Shown: positions 42,944 through 53,040, numbered from the stretch's first letter. The stretch is 64,000 nucleotides of DNA from CAZGAQ01 sp964523405 (GCA_964523405.1 CAZGAQ010000029.1:1-64000), one strand, 5' to 3'. Notes: generated from the letters alone by a model not told the origin. Translations and numbers: made by a program.

Positions 42944-43596
42944 GCGGGCCCATTCGACTGCTGCTGGCAGACGACCACGCCATGCTCCGGCAGGCGCTGG
43001 CAGACCGCCTCGGCCGCGAACCGGACTTCGTCGTCGTGGACACCGCGGCGAACGGCGAGCAGGCGTGCGCCGCGGCCTTGCAGCACCAGCCGCACATTGT
43101 CGTTCTTGACATCGAGATGGAGGGGCTCAACAGCTTCGAGGCGGCGCGGTGCATCCGAGCGCGTTGCGCGTGTACGCAGATCGTGTTTCTCAGCGGGTTC
43201 TGGAGCGACACCCACATTGAGCAGGCTCTGGCGGCCGGGGCGGCCGGTTACGTCGCCAAGGCTGAGGCGCCGGAGACGCTGGTGCGCGCCTTGCGCGACG
43301 TGGCGGCGGGGCGCAGCTATCTCTCGCCCAGTGTGCGCAGCCGGTTGATCGTCGGCGAGCAGGGACTACGGCTGACGCGGACGCGCCAGCCGCGCGGGGC
43401 GACCCTGACGGCGCGGGAGCGGGAGGTGCTGCGGTACGTGGCTCAGGGCCTGTCCGAAAAGGAGACGGCGGCGCGGCTGCACGTCAGCCTCGCCACCGTG
43501 CACAACCACTGCACGCGCGTGATGGCCAAGCTCGACATCCACAATCGCATCGACCTGGCGCGTTTCGCCATCCGCGAGGGGCTGGTCGAGGCCTGA
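42940..43596 (+). CDS. NarL/FixJ-family response regulator
   Basis: A 218-residue regulator. The receiver has the acidic pair DDH at 11-13, phospho-acceptor Asp57 (VVLDIEM), a Ser in FLSGF and Lys in GYVAKAEAP. The C-terminal LuxR-type helix-turn-helix (about 150-215) contains LTAREREVLRYVAQGLSEKETAARLHVSLATVHNHCTRVMAKLDIHNRIDLARFA. It is coupled to the hybrid kinase by a four-base overlap, so the two should form a phosphorelay. The target genes are not evident; the chemoreceptor downstream is a candidate. Confidence 0.93.
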   Translation: MSGPIRLLLADDHAMLRQALADRLGREPDFVVVDTAANGEQACAAALQHQPHIVVLDIEMEGLNSFEAARCIRARCACTQIVFLSGFWSDTHIEQALAAGAAGYVAKAEAPETLVRALRDVAAGRSYLSPSVRSRLIVGEQGLRLTRTRQPRGATLTAREREVLRYVAQGLSEKETAARLHVSLATVHNHCTRVMAKLDIHNRIDLARFAIREGLVEA

Positions 43597-43889
43597 TGCG
43601 GCCGGGGTGCGGCGGAAGAGGAGGGGAAACTCGGCTCCAGGATGTCTCCATTTTACGTGCGCGCCGCTGGATTGATCTGTGCAGACCATGCGCAGCGGGG
43701 GCCGCTTGGTCGATGCAAGGGGTGAAGCTGGGGCCGGACCCCAGTCGCCGGGTTGAGACGAGAGCGCGGCGCACCGCCACCGCCTCACGTTGGACGGTGG
43801 ACCGGGCGTGCGCAGTAGCGGGCCGGTGGCACGGGCGTCGTGCCGCCTCTGGGCCGCGGGCCGCGCGCCGCACGAATGAGGAGCATGCG

Positions 43890-45860
43890 ATGTTCAAGAG
43901 GATGAGCCTGTCTTTGAAGATCGGCAGTGGCTTTGGTGCTCTGATCGCGATCGCGGTCGTGCTGGGTGGTTTGTCGGTCTGGAACATGAAGAGCGTCGAG
44001 GGGCAGTCCACCGTGCTGGCCCGCGAGTACATGCCGGAGGTGGGCATCGCCAATGCCGTGCAGGGCGGCGCCCTGCAGACGATGTACAACCTGCGCGGCT
44101 ACATGTACACCAGTGAAGCCGGCTTCCTGAACGACGGCAAGAAGTACCTGGCCGACACGAAGAAGGCCCTCGATGACGCCGCGCAGCTCGCGGCCCGTTC
44201 CCCCCATCTGAACGCGCTCAAGGAGCAGGTGCAGACGGGCACGGCGCAGATCGAGGAGTACGAGAATCTGCTCGGCCAGACCTGCGCCAAGATGGACGCG
44301 ATCGACAAGGGCCGCGCCACTCTCATCGAGATCGCCGGCCGCTACGTGAAGGGCTGCCAGGACTTCCTGAATCGCGAGCTGGAGGAGCTGCAGAAGGGCT
44401 CCGGGGCCGACGCGGATGCCGCGCACGCGAAACAGAGCCTGGAGCAGGTCACGCTGATGGTGGATCTGACCAACGTGCTCAGCGCCACGCGCGTGGCGTT
44501 CTGGAAGGGCATGGCCCTGCGGCAGACCAGCTGCTTCGATGAGGCCATCAAGAACTTCGAGACCATCGATCAGAAGCTGGAACAGCTCAAAGCGCTGACC
44601 CGGGACGACGCCCAACTCAAGAGCATCGAGCAGATGCGCACCGACGGGCAGACCTACCGCGCGACGCTGGCCACCCTGATCACCGACTGGCAGGCCCGCG
44701 ATGAGATCGGCAAGAAGCGCGGTGCGGCCGCCACGGGCGTGCTCGAAAAGGCTGCGGCCATGTCGCAGAGCGGCATCGATGACACCAACCGCGTTGCTGC
44801 CACCTCCGTGTCCTTGCTGTCCACCGCTTCGCTGGTCATGACGATCGGCCTCGGCGTGGCGGCGGTCGTGGGCGTGCTGCTGGGCGTGTTCATCACGCGC
44901 GGCATCACCAAGCCGATCGGCCGCATCATCGCCGGCCTCACGGAAGGGGCCACGCAGGTCTCCGAGGCGTCGGGCCAGGTCTCCAATTCGGCCCAGAGCC
45001 TCGCCGAAGGCGCCAGCGAGCAGGCTTCGTCCCTGGAGGAAACCTCCAGCGCCCTCGAACAGATGGCCGCCATGACGCGAACCAGCGCCGAGAACGCCAA
45101 GCAGGCACGCGAGAGCGCCGAGGAAGCCCGTCGGGCCGCCGAAGCGGGCGACAAGACGATGACCCAGCTCAACGATGCCATGACCGCGATCAACGAATCG
45201 TCGGGTCAGATCAGCAAGATCATCAAGGTCATCGAGGAGATCGCCTTCCAGACCAACCTGCTCGCGCTCAATGCCGCCGTCGAGGCCGCCCGAGCCGGCG
45301 AGCACGGCAAGGGCTTCGCCGTGGTGGCCGAGGAAGTCCGCAACCTGGCTCAGCGCTGTGCCACGGCCGCCAAGGATACGACGAACCTGATCGAAGGCTC
45401 GGTGCAGCGGGCCAAGCAGGGCGCCGACATCGCGACCGACGTGGGCAAGGCCCTCAGCGGCATCGTCTCCGAGGTCACCAAGGTGTCCGAGCTGATCAAC
45501 GGGATCGCCCGCGCGAGCGAGGAGCAGGCGCAGGGCGTGGATCAGGTGAACACCGCTGTCTCGCAGATGGACAAGATCACGCAGTCGAACGCGGCCGGCG
45601 CGGAAGAGTCGGCTTCCGCCGCCGAAGAGCTGTCCAGCCAGGCCGTGACGGTGAACGCGGTCGTAGCCGAGTTGGCCGCGCTCGTGAAAGGCGGCAGCAG
45701 TGACGCCAGTGCGGACAGCGCCCCGGTGGCCGCCGCGACGCGGCCGGCGAAGAGCGTCAAGAACATGGTCGTGCCGCGGCTTAAGAAGCCGGGTGGCGCG
45801 GCCAAACCAGTCAGTTCCGAGGTGACGCCGAGCGGAGAAGGTCAGTTGAGCGAGTTCTAG
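43890..45860 (+). CDS. Methyl-accepting chemotaxis protein
   Basis: A 656-residue receptor. GAGGAG lies seven bases before the ATG at 43890; the longer frame upstream is not protein-like. Helix 1 is about residues 11-30, followed by a periplasmic helical sensor of about 265 residues (4-helix-bundle type), helix 2 (SLVMTIGLGVAAVVGVLLGVFI) and HAMP (TRGITKPIGRII). The signalling hairpin is canonical: EEIAFQTNLLALNAAVEAARAGEHGKGFAVVAEEVRNLAQR. The tail is basic with no CheR/CheB docking pentapeptide. It would pass ligand information to CheA-CheW, but no other che gene is in the window. Transcription is closed by the hairpin at 45889-45923. Confidence 0.93.
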   Translation: MFKRMSLSLKIGSGFGALIAIAVVLGGLSVWNMKSVEGQSTVLAREYMPEVGIANAVQGGALQTMYNLRGYMYTSEAGFLNDGKKYLADTKKALDDAAQLAARSPHLNALKEQVQTGTAQIEEYENLLGQTCAKMDAIDKGRATLIEIAGRYVKGCQDFLNRELEELQKGSGADADAAHAKQSLEQVTLMVDLTNVLSATRVAFWKGMALRQTSCFDEAIKNFETIDQKLEQLKALTRDDAQLKSIEQMRTDGQTYRATLATLITDWQARDEIGKKRGAAATGVLEKAAAMSQSGIDDTNRVAATSVSLLSTASLVMTIGLGVAAVVGVLLGVFITRGITKPIGRIIAGLTEGATQVSEASGQVSNSAQSLAEGASEQASSLEETSSALEQMAAMTRTSAENAKQARESAEEARRAAEAGDKTMTQLNDAMTAINESSGQISKIIKVIEEIAFQTNLLALNAAVEAARAGEHGKGFAVVAEEVRNLAQRCATAAKDTTNLIEGSVQRAKQGADIATDVGKALSGIVSEVTKVSELINGIARASEEQAQGVDQVNTAVSQMDKITQSNAAGAEESASAAEELSSQAVTVNAVVAELAALVKGGSSDASADSAPVAAATRPAKSVKNMVVPRLKKPGGAAKPVSSEVTPSGEGQLSEF

Positions 45861-45888
45861 TCGCAACGAATCCAGTTTCATGTGCCCT

Positions 45889-45923
45889 GGGCAGCGCCGT
45901 CACGCTCTCTGACGGCGCTGCCC
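45889..45923 (+). terminator. Strong hairpin after the chemoreceptor
   Basis: Fourteen-base perfect arms, GGGCAGCGCCGTCA (45889-45902) and TGACGGCGCTGCCC (45910-45923), with a seven-base loop. It begins 29 bases after the stop. The 3' flank is pyrimidine-rich (TCCCTCCTTTCC) rather than a pure T-run. It probably ends the chemoreceptor transcript. Confidence 0.8.
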
Positions 45924-46129
45924 TCCCTCCTTTCCGGCGCCGGGGGGCTTGCCGTGACGGCCTGTTCGGCCGGTTGATCGCGGACCGCCGCTACCTCCGC
46001 CCGCCGCACTTCGTTGCATTACTCCCGCCCCCGGCGCGTTATGCTATCGGGGTGAGTCTGCGCTGCGTGCCCCGGGGTTCGTCCTGCGGATGGGCGGAGC
46101 CCGGCGCACTCGACGGGTTGAGGTAGGCC

Positions 46130-47713
46130 GTGATTCGACACGCCCGGATGCTGTGGCTGGTCCTGCCGCTGGGCGGCCTGGCCACCTGCGTGGCGGCGGC
46201 CCCGCCGCGGGCCCCCTACGAAACCGACGACACGGCCGTGACCACGCGCCCGGCCGCTTCCGCGCGGCTGGACGAGCTGGCGCAAGCGCCGCTGCGGGAA
46301 CGGGGTTTGGCTCCGGCCCACCTGTGCTCGGACGAAGTCTTTGTGCGGCGCGTGTTCCTGGACGTCATCGGGACTCTGCCGGAGCCGGGGGAGGTGCGCG
46401 GTTTCCTGGACGACCCGCGGCCGGACAAACGCGAAATCCTGGTGGACGCCCTGCTGGCGCGGCCGGAGTTTGCAGAGTATTGGGCTCTGAAATGGTGCGA
46501 CCTGCTGCGGGTGAAGGCTGAGTTCCCCATCAACCTCTGGCCGAACGCCGTGCAGGCTTACCACCGCTGGATTCTGATGACGCTGCGCGAGAACTGGCCG
46601 TACGACCGGTTTGCGCGGGCCCTGCTGACGTCGAGCGGGAGCAACTTTCGCGAGCCCGCGGTGAATTTCTTTCGTGCCGTGCAAGGACGCGAGCCGGCCG
46701 ACCTCGCGGGAGCCGTCGCGCTGACGTTCATGGGCGTGCGGCTGGACAAGTGGCCGCCAGAGCGGCGCGCTGCCCTGGCGGTGTTCTTCTCGCAGGTCGG
46801 GTACAAAAAGACGACCGAGTGGAAAGAGGAGATCGTGCTGTGGCAGCCGCGCCAGATGACCGCGCTGGACGCGGTGCTGCCGGACGGCACGACCGTGCAG
46901 CTCTCGCCGGACCGCGACCCGCGGCGGGCGTTCGCGCAATGGCTGCTCACCCCGGAGAACCCCTACTTCACGCGCAACATCGCGAATCGCGTGTGGTCGT
47001 GGCTCCTCGGCCGCGGCATCATCCACGAGCCGGATGACATTCGCCCGGACAATCCGCCTGCGAATCCCGAACTGCTGCAATATCTCGAAGAACGGCTCGT
47101 CTACAGCGCGTACGACCTGCGGCTGCTCTTCCGGCTGATCCTGCTCTCCCGCATCTACCAGCAGTCGGCCGTGCCACAGAGCGACGACCCCGACGCGGAG
47201 CGGCTGTTCGCGTTCTATCCGGTGCGGCGGCTGGAGGCAGAGGTGCTCGCGGACGCCCTGTCCTGGATCGGTGGGACCGGTGAGCGCTACACGAGCATGA
47301 TCCCGGAGCCGACGACGTACATTCCCGAAGACGAGCGTTCGATCGAGCTGGCGGACGGCAGCATCACCAGCCCGTTTCTGGAAATGTTCGGGCGGCCGGC
47401 CCGTGACACGGGGCTCGAGTCCGAGCGCAACAATCTGCCGAACGACACGCAGCGGCTGCACCTGCTGAACTCGACGGATGTGCAGAAGAAGATCGAGCGC
47501 AGCGGGCGCCTGCGCAAGGCCTTTGATAACGCCCGCGGTGATCGCAAGAAGATCATCCGCGAAACGTACCTGATCCTGCTCGCACGCTACCCGACCGACG
47601 AGGAACTGGAGCACGCGACGGCGTATTTCCCGGGGGGGAAGGTGTCGCGCGAGGCGGCTACCGACTTGGCGTGGGCGCTGATCAACTCCAAGGAGTTCTT
47701 GTACCGGCATTAG
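46130..47713 (+). CDS. DUF1549/DUF1553 secreted planctomycete protein
   Basis: A 527-residue exported protein starting at the GTG at 46130 with a GAGG upstream. After a signal peptide (about 1-23), residues 45-210 match DUF1549: CSDEVFVRRVFLDVIGTLPEPGEVRGFLDD, then RPEFAEYWALKWCDLLRV. Residues 275-520 match DUF1553: DPRRAFAQWLLTPENPYFTRNIANRVWSWLLGRGIIHEPDDIR, PVRRLEAEVLADAL and LARYPTDEELE. This two-domain family is hugely expanded in planctomycetes and nearly always sits before a DUF1501 gene. Its role is unknown; a link to polysaccharide handling is suspected. The usual cytochrome-c-like N-terminal domain is absent. Confidence 0.92.
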   Translation: MIRHARMLWLVLPLGGLATCVAAAPPRAPYETDDTAVTTRPAASARLDELAQAPLRERGLAPAHLCSDEVFVRRVFLDVIGTLPEPGEVRGFLDDPRPDKREILVDALLARPEFAEYWALKWCDLLRVKAEFPINLWPNAVQAYHRWILMTLRENWPYDRFARALLTSSGSNFREPAVNFFRAVQGREPADLAGAVALTFMGVRLDKWPPERRAALAVFFSQVGYKKTTEWKEEIVLWQPRQMTALDAVLPDGTTVQLSPDRDPRRAFAQWLLTPENPYFTRNIANRVWSWLLGRGIIHEPDDIRPDNPPANPELLQYLEERLVYSAYDLRLLFRLILLSRIYQQSAVPQSDDPDAERLFAFYPVRRLEAEVLADALSWIGGTGERYTSMIPEPTTYIPEDERSIELADGSITSPFLEMFGRPARDTGLESERNNLPNDTQRLHLLNSTDVQKKIERSGRLRKAFDNARGDRKKIIRETYLILLARYPTDEELEHATAYFPGGKVSREAATDLAWALINSKEFLYRH

Positions 47714-47725
47714 GAGGTACCGGCC

Positions 47726-49126
47726 GTGCGCGACCCCTGGGACAAACTGACGCGGCGGGCTGTGCTGCAGCGCGGTCTGGCGGGCATGGCGGGGCTGGCT
47801 TTCACCACGCCGGCCGGGCTGCAGGTCTGGGCGGGCACCGCACCGCCAGCGACCACCAAGCCAACCGTCAGGTCGACGACGAAACCGACCACCAAGCCGG
47901 CGCCGCGCCCGCTGCAGGCGAAGGCGCAGGCCGTCATCCAAATCTGGCTGTGGGGCGGGGCGTGTCATCTGGATACGTTCGACCCCAAGCCGGGGGCGGG
48001 CGCGGACTACTGCGGGCCGCTCAACAAGCCGCTGGCGACGAACGTGAAGGGCATCCAGGTCAGCGAACTCCTGCCCCTGCTCGCGCAGCGCGCCGACCTG
48101 TACACCCTGATCCGCAGCATGACGCACGGCAACAACGGACACGAAACGGCGGCCTACATGGTGCAGACCGGGCGCAAACCCGGCGAGCGGCTGGTCTACC
48201 CCTGCATCGGCGCGGTCGTGTCCTGCTTCAAAGGCTACGATCACGGCTATACGGGCAAGGTGCCACCGTACATTGTGCTGACGTCGCCCCTGGGACGCTT
48301 CTCGGAAGCCGGCTTCCTGGGCTCGCGCTACAAGCCCTTCGCCACGGGCGGCGACCCGGCCCGGCCGCGCTTCGCCGTCGAGGGCATCGTGGCCGAAGGA
48401 ATCAGCGATGAGCGGCAGCGCGCGCGACGGACGTTGCTGCACGACCTGGACACGCTCGGCCAGACGCTGCCCGACGACCCGACGTTACAGAAGCTCGACC
48501 AGTGCGAGGAAGCCGCCTACGACCTGATCCTGGGCGACACGGCCAAGCTCTTCGATCTGGGATCCGAGGCGGACGCGATCCGCGAGCAGTACGGGAAGAA
48601 CACCTTCGGACAGTCGTGCCTGGTCGCCCGGCGCCTCGTCGAGCAGGGCGTGAAGTTCATCGCCATCAACTATCGCGGCTGGGATACGCACAAGCAGCAC
48701 TTCGAGATCATGAAGCGCAAGCTGCCGGAGCTGGACCGCGGCTTGGCGACGCTGCTGGGCGAGTTGAAGGAACGCGGGTTGCTCGACAGCACGATCGTGT
48801 GGTGCTGTGGCGAGTTCGGCCGGACGCCGCGCGTGCAGTGGGAAGCGCCCTGGAACGGCGGCCGCGGGCACTATGGCGAGTGCTTCTCCGCGCTCGTGGC
48901 CGGCGGCGGCTTCAAAGGCGGGCAGGTCGTGGGGGCGTCCGACGCGCGGGGTGAGCGCGTCGCGCAGCGGCCGGTGTATCCGCACGACATGATCGGCAGC
49001 ATGTACACGCTGCTGGGGATCGATCCCGAGGGATTGTTGCCGCATCCCGCCGGGCTGGAGGTCCGCGTGACGCCCGCGGCGGAAGAGGGGGCGAAGGACG
49101 GCGGCCGGCTCAAGGAGATCATGTGA
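47726..49126 (+). CDS. DUF1501 protein (sulfatase-like fold), Tat-exported
   Basis: A 466-residue protein starting at a GTG 12 bases after the DUF1549 gene. The Tat signal is TRRAVLQRGLAGMAGLAFTTPAG. A low-complexity Thr/Lys/Pro linker leads to the DUF1501 core: IQIWLWGGACHLDTFDPKPGAG, IRSMTHGNNGHETAAYMVQTG, CLVARRLVEQGVKFI and VWCCGEFGRTPRVQWEA with GGRGHYGECFSALVAGGG. The fold is alkaline-phosphatase/sulfatase-like but the formylglycine motif of sulfatases is not visible. It is exported folded, which suggests a metal-binding enzyme. Coupled by overlap to the PPC protein that follows. Confidence 0.92.
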   Translation: MRDPWDKLTRRAVLQRGLAGMAGLAFTTPAGLQVWAGTAPPATTKPTVRSTTKPTTKPAPRPLQAKAQAVIQIWLWGGACHLDTFDPKPGAGADYCGPLNKPLATNVKGIQVSELLPLLAQRADLYTLIRSMTHGNNGHETAAYMVQTGRKPGERLVYPCIGAVVSCFKGYDHGYTGKVPPYIVLTSPLGRFSEAGFLGSRYKPFATGGDPARPRFAVEGIVAEGISDERQRARRTLLHDLDTLGQTLPDDPTLQKLDQCEEAAYDLILGDTAKLFDLGSEADAIREQYGKNTFGQSCLVARRLVEQGVKFIAINYRGWDTHKQHFEIMKRKLPELDRGLATLLGELKERGLLDSTIVWCCGEFGRTPRVQWEAPWNGGRGHYGECFSALVAGGGFKGGQVVGASDARGERVAQRPVYPHDMIGSMYTLLGIDPEGLLPHPAGLEVRVTPAAEEGAKDGGRLKEIM

Positions 49127-51492
49127 GCGCCCCGGGAACGAGGTCACGGCGCTGGGCGCGTGCTTGGCTGGCTGGGCTTGCCCTGGTGGCCGTCGTGCAG
49201 GCGGCCCCCACGATCCGTGGGCCGCAACTGGGGTACGTGTTTCCGGCGGGCGGCAGGCAGGGGACGACCTTCCACGTGGTCGTGGCGGGGCAGCAGCTCC
49301 GCGGCGCCGACGAGGTCTACGTGACGGGCGCTGGCGTGCAGGCGACGCTGATCCGGCACATCGTGAACATCCGCCAGTTCGAGCGCGAGCAGATGCAGGC
49401 GGCGCGTGAGCGGCTCCTGGCGCTGCGCCAGGACCCGCAGGCGGACGCGACATCGATGAAACCGGGTGCCAAGGGGCGCGGCCGTCCAGCGTCTGTGCCG
49501 GCCCGGCCCAAGGACGGTACGGCGAGCAAGCCGGCGAGCAAGCCGGCCAGCCAGCCGGCCTCCAAGCCGAGCGACCCCCCGGAGATCGACGTCGCGACCC
49601 TGTGCCTGCGCGAGCTCGAGTACTACTTGACCGCGCAGCGTTACCGGGACAGGAGTCAGACGAACCCGCAGTTGGCACAGGCGGCCCTGCTCGAGATTAC
49701 CATCGCTGCCGATGCCCCGATGGGGGAACGCGAACTGCGCCTGGGCGGGCCCAACGGGCTGACGAACCCGCTGCGCTTCCACGTCGGCGGGCTGCCGGAG
49801 ATCACCGAGCAGGAGCCGATGGTGGGGGAGAGCACGCCGCCGACGCCCACCCCGCCGTTTGTGCTCAATGGCCAGATCATGCCAGGCGACGTGGATAAGT
49901 TCCGCTTCCAGGCCAAGCAGGGCCAGCGGCTGGTGATTGACCTCCAGGCGCGGCGGCTGGTTCCGTATCTGGCGGATGCGGTGCCGGGCTGGTTTCAAGC
50001 CACCGTGGCGCTGTGCGACACGCAGAACCAGGAGCTTGCGTACGTCGACGACTTTCGGTTTAACCCCGATCCGATCTTGCTCTACGAAGTGCCGGCAGAC
50101 GGGGAATATGTGCTGCGCATCAACGACGCGCTCTACCGCGGACGCGAGGACTTCGTGTACCGTGCCTCCGTGAGCGAACTGCCCTTCGTGACGCAGATCT
50201 TCCCGCTCGGTGGACGCAGCGGCAATACGGCCGTTACCGCCGTGCGCGGCTGGAACCTGCCGCGCGAGCGTTTCCAGCTCGACACACCGGCGGGGTTCGA
50301 GGGTATTCGCAGCACGTCGCTGCAGCGCGGCAAGTGGCGTTCGAACGAGTTCCTGTACGCCGTGGACGGGTTGCCGCCGTTCCTGGAAACGGAGCCGAAC
50401 AACGACCGTGAGCATGCCCAGCGGGTTTCTCTGCCGCGCGTCATCAACGGTCACAGTGACGACCCCGAAGACGTCGATGTATACGAAATCGTCGGGCGCG
50501 CTGGGGAAACCCTCGTCGCGGAAGTCCTGGCGCGCCGGCTGAACTCGCCGCTCGACTCGCGCCTGAGCATCGGCGACGCCAAGGGCAAGGTACTGGCGTG
50601 GAACGACGACACCGACACGCCGGCCACCGGACTGCTCACCCACAACGCCGACTCGTACTTGTCCGTGAAGCTCCCCGCTAACGGGGCCTACTACGTCTCC
50701 ATTGCGGACGCGCAGCAGCATGGCGGTGAGGAATACGCCTATCGTCTGCGGCTTAGTAATCCGCGGCCGGACTTCGAGCTGCGGCTGGCGCCGTCCTCCC
50801 TCAGCGTGGCGGCGGGCCGGATCGTCCCGCTGGATGTGCATGTCCTGCGGAAGGACGGTTACGACGGCGAGATCGAACTGGCGCTCGTCAAGCCACCGGA
50901 CGGATTCGTGCTGCAGGGGGCGCGCCTCCCGCGCGGGCAGGACCGCGTGCGCGTGACTCTGGCAGCGCCACGCGAGCGACCGGAGCACCCGGTAGCGCTG
51001 CAATTGGAGGGCCGCGCGACGATCGCGGGGCATACGCTGGCACGTCCCGTCATCCCGGCGGACGACCGCACCCAGGCCTTCAGCTATCACCATCTGGTGC
51101 CCGCGCAGGAGTTTCTGGTGCAGGTGCTGGGGGGCAAGCCGCCACCCCAGGTCACGCTGGCGGAGAACGGGCCGGTGCGGATCCCGCTGGGCGGTACGGC
51201 GGAGATACACTGGCAGACCCCGGCGCGGGCGTGGCTGCGCGACCTGGAACTCGTACTGAGCGATCCGCCGCCTGGCGTGACGCTCGCGTCGGTGAGCGAA
51301 GTTGGGAGTGGTATCACCGTGCTGTTGCGGGCGGACCAGAACAAGGCGCAGGTCGGCCTGCAAGACAACTTGATCATTGAAGCTTACTCCGGCCCCGGCA
51401 AACCGGCGGCCGGGGCGCAGCCCAAACCCGCTGCGCGGGGGCAGCCGGTCGGTTACCTGCCGGCTGTGCCAATCGAGATTGTGGCCCCATAA
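49123..51492 (+). CDS. Secreted protein with bacterial pre-peptidase (PPC) domains
   Basis: A 789-residue exported protein. The GTG at 49123 overlaps the DUF1501 stop (GTGA). After the signal helix (about 10-25) comes an IPT-like N-terminal part (GPQLGYVFPAGGRQGTTFHVVVAGQQLRGADEVYVTG) broken by a linker of alternating KPASKPASQPASKPSD. Two regions match PPC-type beta-sandwiches: about 235-345 (GQIMPGDVDKFRFQAKQGQRLVIDLQARRL...) and about 430-545 (VINGHSDDPEDVDVYEIVGRAGETLVAEVLARRL). Last comes a beta-rich stretch with PLDVHVLRKDGYDGEIELAL. PPC domains bind carbohydrate or aid secretion. With the two preceding genes it forms the classic planctomycete three-gene set. Confidence 0.85.
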   Translation: MSAPGTRSRRWARAWLAGLALVAVVQAAPTIRGPQLGYVFPAGGRQGTTFHVVVAGQQLRGADEVYVTGAGVQATLIRHIVNIRQFEREQMQAARERLLALRQDPQADATSMKPGAKGRGRPASVPARPKDGTASKPASKPASQPASKPSDPPEIDVATLCLRELEYYLTAQRYRDRSQTNPQLAQAALLEITIAADAPMGERELRLGGPNGLTNPLRFHVGGLPEITEQEPMVGESTPPTPTPPFVLNGQIMPGDVDKFRFQAKQGQRLVIDLQARRLVPYLADAVPGWFQATVALCDTQNQELAYVDDFRFNPDPILLYEVPADGEYVLRINDALYRGREDFVYRASVSELPFVTQIFPLGGRSGNTAVTAVRGWNLPRERFQLDTPAGFEGIRSTSLQRGKWRSNEFLYAVDGLPPFLETEPNNDREHAQRVSLPRVINGHSDDPEDVDVYEIVGRAGETLVAEVLARRLNSPLDSRLSIGDAKGKVLAWNDDTDTPATGLLTHNADSYLSVKLPANGAYYVSIADAQQHGGEEYAYRLRLSNPRPDFELRLAPSSLSVAAGRIVPLDVHVLRKDGYDGEIELALVKPPDGFVLQGARLPRGQDRVRVTLAAPRERPEHPVALQLEGRATIAGHTLARPVIPADDRTQAFSYHHLVPAQEFLVQVLGGKPPPQVTLAENGPVRIPLGGTAEIHWQTPARAWLRDLELVLSDPPPGVTLASVSEVGSGITVLLRADQNKAQVGLQDNLIIEAYSGPGKPAAGAQPKPAARGQPVGYLPAVPIEIVAP

Positions 51493-51571
51493 CTGCGTCG
51501 TGCGGCGGTCGTTGTTTTGGCAAGCCGCGCCTCACCCTGTGGCGGCGCTGGCCAAGTGATTCGGAAAACGC

Positions 51572-52747
51572 ATGCAGCATCTGAGCCATGTTTCTGCGGC
51601 GGTTCCCGTCGAGGTGCAGCGCGCGGCGTTCTCTGATGCAGGCGGGGTACACGAGCACCACTTGATCTTGCGGCCGCTGGCCTGCGGGGACATCGCGACG
51701 CAGTTGCAGTGGCTCCGTCAGGCCTACGCCGATGCCCTCGCGGCGGCCGGGCCCGGTCCGGACACCACCATTGTGCGGCGCTTCTTCTGCAGTGACTTGG
51801 CGAATCAGACCGCAGCACTGGCTGCGTGTCCGCTGGCGCAGCGCAAAGGACAGGCCGAGCCGTGTGCGGTGTCGTGGGTGGGCATGCCACCGCAGCCGCC
51901 CGCCCGGGTCGTCCTGTGGGCCTACCATGTCAGCGACGCTGCCGGCACGCTCCGCAGGCGCCGGGAGGGAGAGGCGCTGGTGTGGCAGCACGGCGCGGTC
52001 GAACACCACTGGATGACGGGGCTCCGTTCCAGCGGTGCGACGGCCTACGAGCAGACGCGTGCCGCCCTGGCCCACTACGACGAGATGCTGCGGATGCAGC
52101 GCATGTCGTGGCTGCACAACGTGTTACGCACATGGCTGTTCGTCCGCGATATCGACACGCACTACAGCGGGGTCGTTGCCGCGCGGCGCGAGTTCTTCGC
52201 CGAGCAGGGCCTGACCCCACAGACGCACTTCGTGGCGAGCACCGGCATTGAAGGGCGAGCCGCCGACCCGGCCACGCTGCTCACGCTCGATGCCTATGCC
52301 GTGCGGGGCATACGTCCGGAGCAGATCACCTACCTGCGGGCGCCGGAGTATCTGGGGCCCACGCATGTGTACGGTGTCACGTTCGAGCGCGGCGTGGCGA
52401 TCGACTACGGCGACCGACGGCACATTATGATCTCGGGAACGGCGAGCATCGATCCCGCTGGCCAGGTTGTGCATGCCGGCGACGTGGCCCGACAGGTGGA
52501 GAGGACGCTCACGATCGTCGCGGCACTGCTAAAGGCGGCCGGTGCCGGGTTTGGAGACCTGGCGACCCTGGTGGCCTACGTCCGCGACCCGGCGGATCTG
52601 GTATCCGTGACGGAACGCGTCCGGGGACTATGCGGCTCGGTACCGGTGGCGGTCCTGGCGGCGCCTATCTGCCGGCCGGGGTGGCTCGTGGAGATGGAGG
52701 CTGCGGCCATCGTGCCGGTGGGGTGCCCAGGATTGCCGGCGCTGTAG
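51572..52747 (+). CDS. Chorismatase / RidA-fold protein (FkbO/Hyg5/XanB2-like)
   Basis: A 391-residue protein whose last 130 residues have the RidA/YjgF fold (HIMISGTASIDPAGQVVHAGDVARQVERTL, then LLKAAGAGFGDLATLVAYVRDPADL). The first 250 residues form a second, diverged copy of that fold, and FVASTGIEGRAADPATLLTLDAYAV precedes the YLRAPEYLGPTHVYG stretch. The size and order resemble chorismatases (FkbO, Hyg5, XanB2), which convert chorismate to dihydroxycyclohexadiene or hydroxybenzoic acids. Catalytic residues cannot be confirmed here, and an enamine-deaminase or unknown role is possible. The gene stands about 80 bases after the PPC gene with no clear ribosome-binding site. Confidence 0.6.
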   Translation: MQHLSHVSAAVPVEVQRAAFSDAGGVHEHHLILRPLACGDIATQLQWLRQAYADALAAAGPGPDTTIVRRFFCSDLANQTAALAACPLAQRKGQAEPCAVSWVGMPPQPPARVVLWAYHVSDAAGTLRRRREGEALVWQHGAVEHHWMTGLRSSGATAYEQTRAALAHYDEMLRMQRMSWLHNVLRTWLFVRDIDTHYSGVVAARREFFAEQGLTPQTHFVASTGIEGRAADPATLLTLDAYAVRGIRPEQITYLRAPEYLGPTHVYGVTFERGVAIDYGDRRHIMISGTASIDPAGQVVHAGDVARQVERTLTIVAALLKAAGAGFGDLATLVAYVRDPADLVSVTERVRGLCGSVPVAVLAAPICRPGWLVEMEAAAIVPVGCPGLPAL

Positions 52748-53040
52748 GCACCACTGACCGCAAGCTCCTCCGTTGGTGGGGGTTGTCGCTTGGTCGCGCC
52801 GCGCGGGACGCGCGCGGCTCGGCCGGCGACTCGCCGTGCCGAGCAAATCGTCGCCCACGTGTTGGCACTCACGTCCATCGCAGACTCGTCGATAGGTTCG
52901 ACGCCCGATCCGGCCCGTTTGTGGCACCAAATCATGCAGTAGTGGTGGTGCAGGGGGTGTGATCCCATCCGTTGGGTACGGCTCTCCCGCGCCGCGCGCT
53001 GCGGACGTCGCGGTGCTCGTGGAGCCCTGCGTGAGACCGA

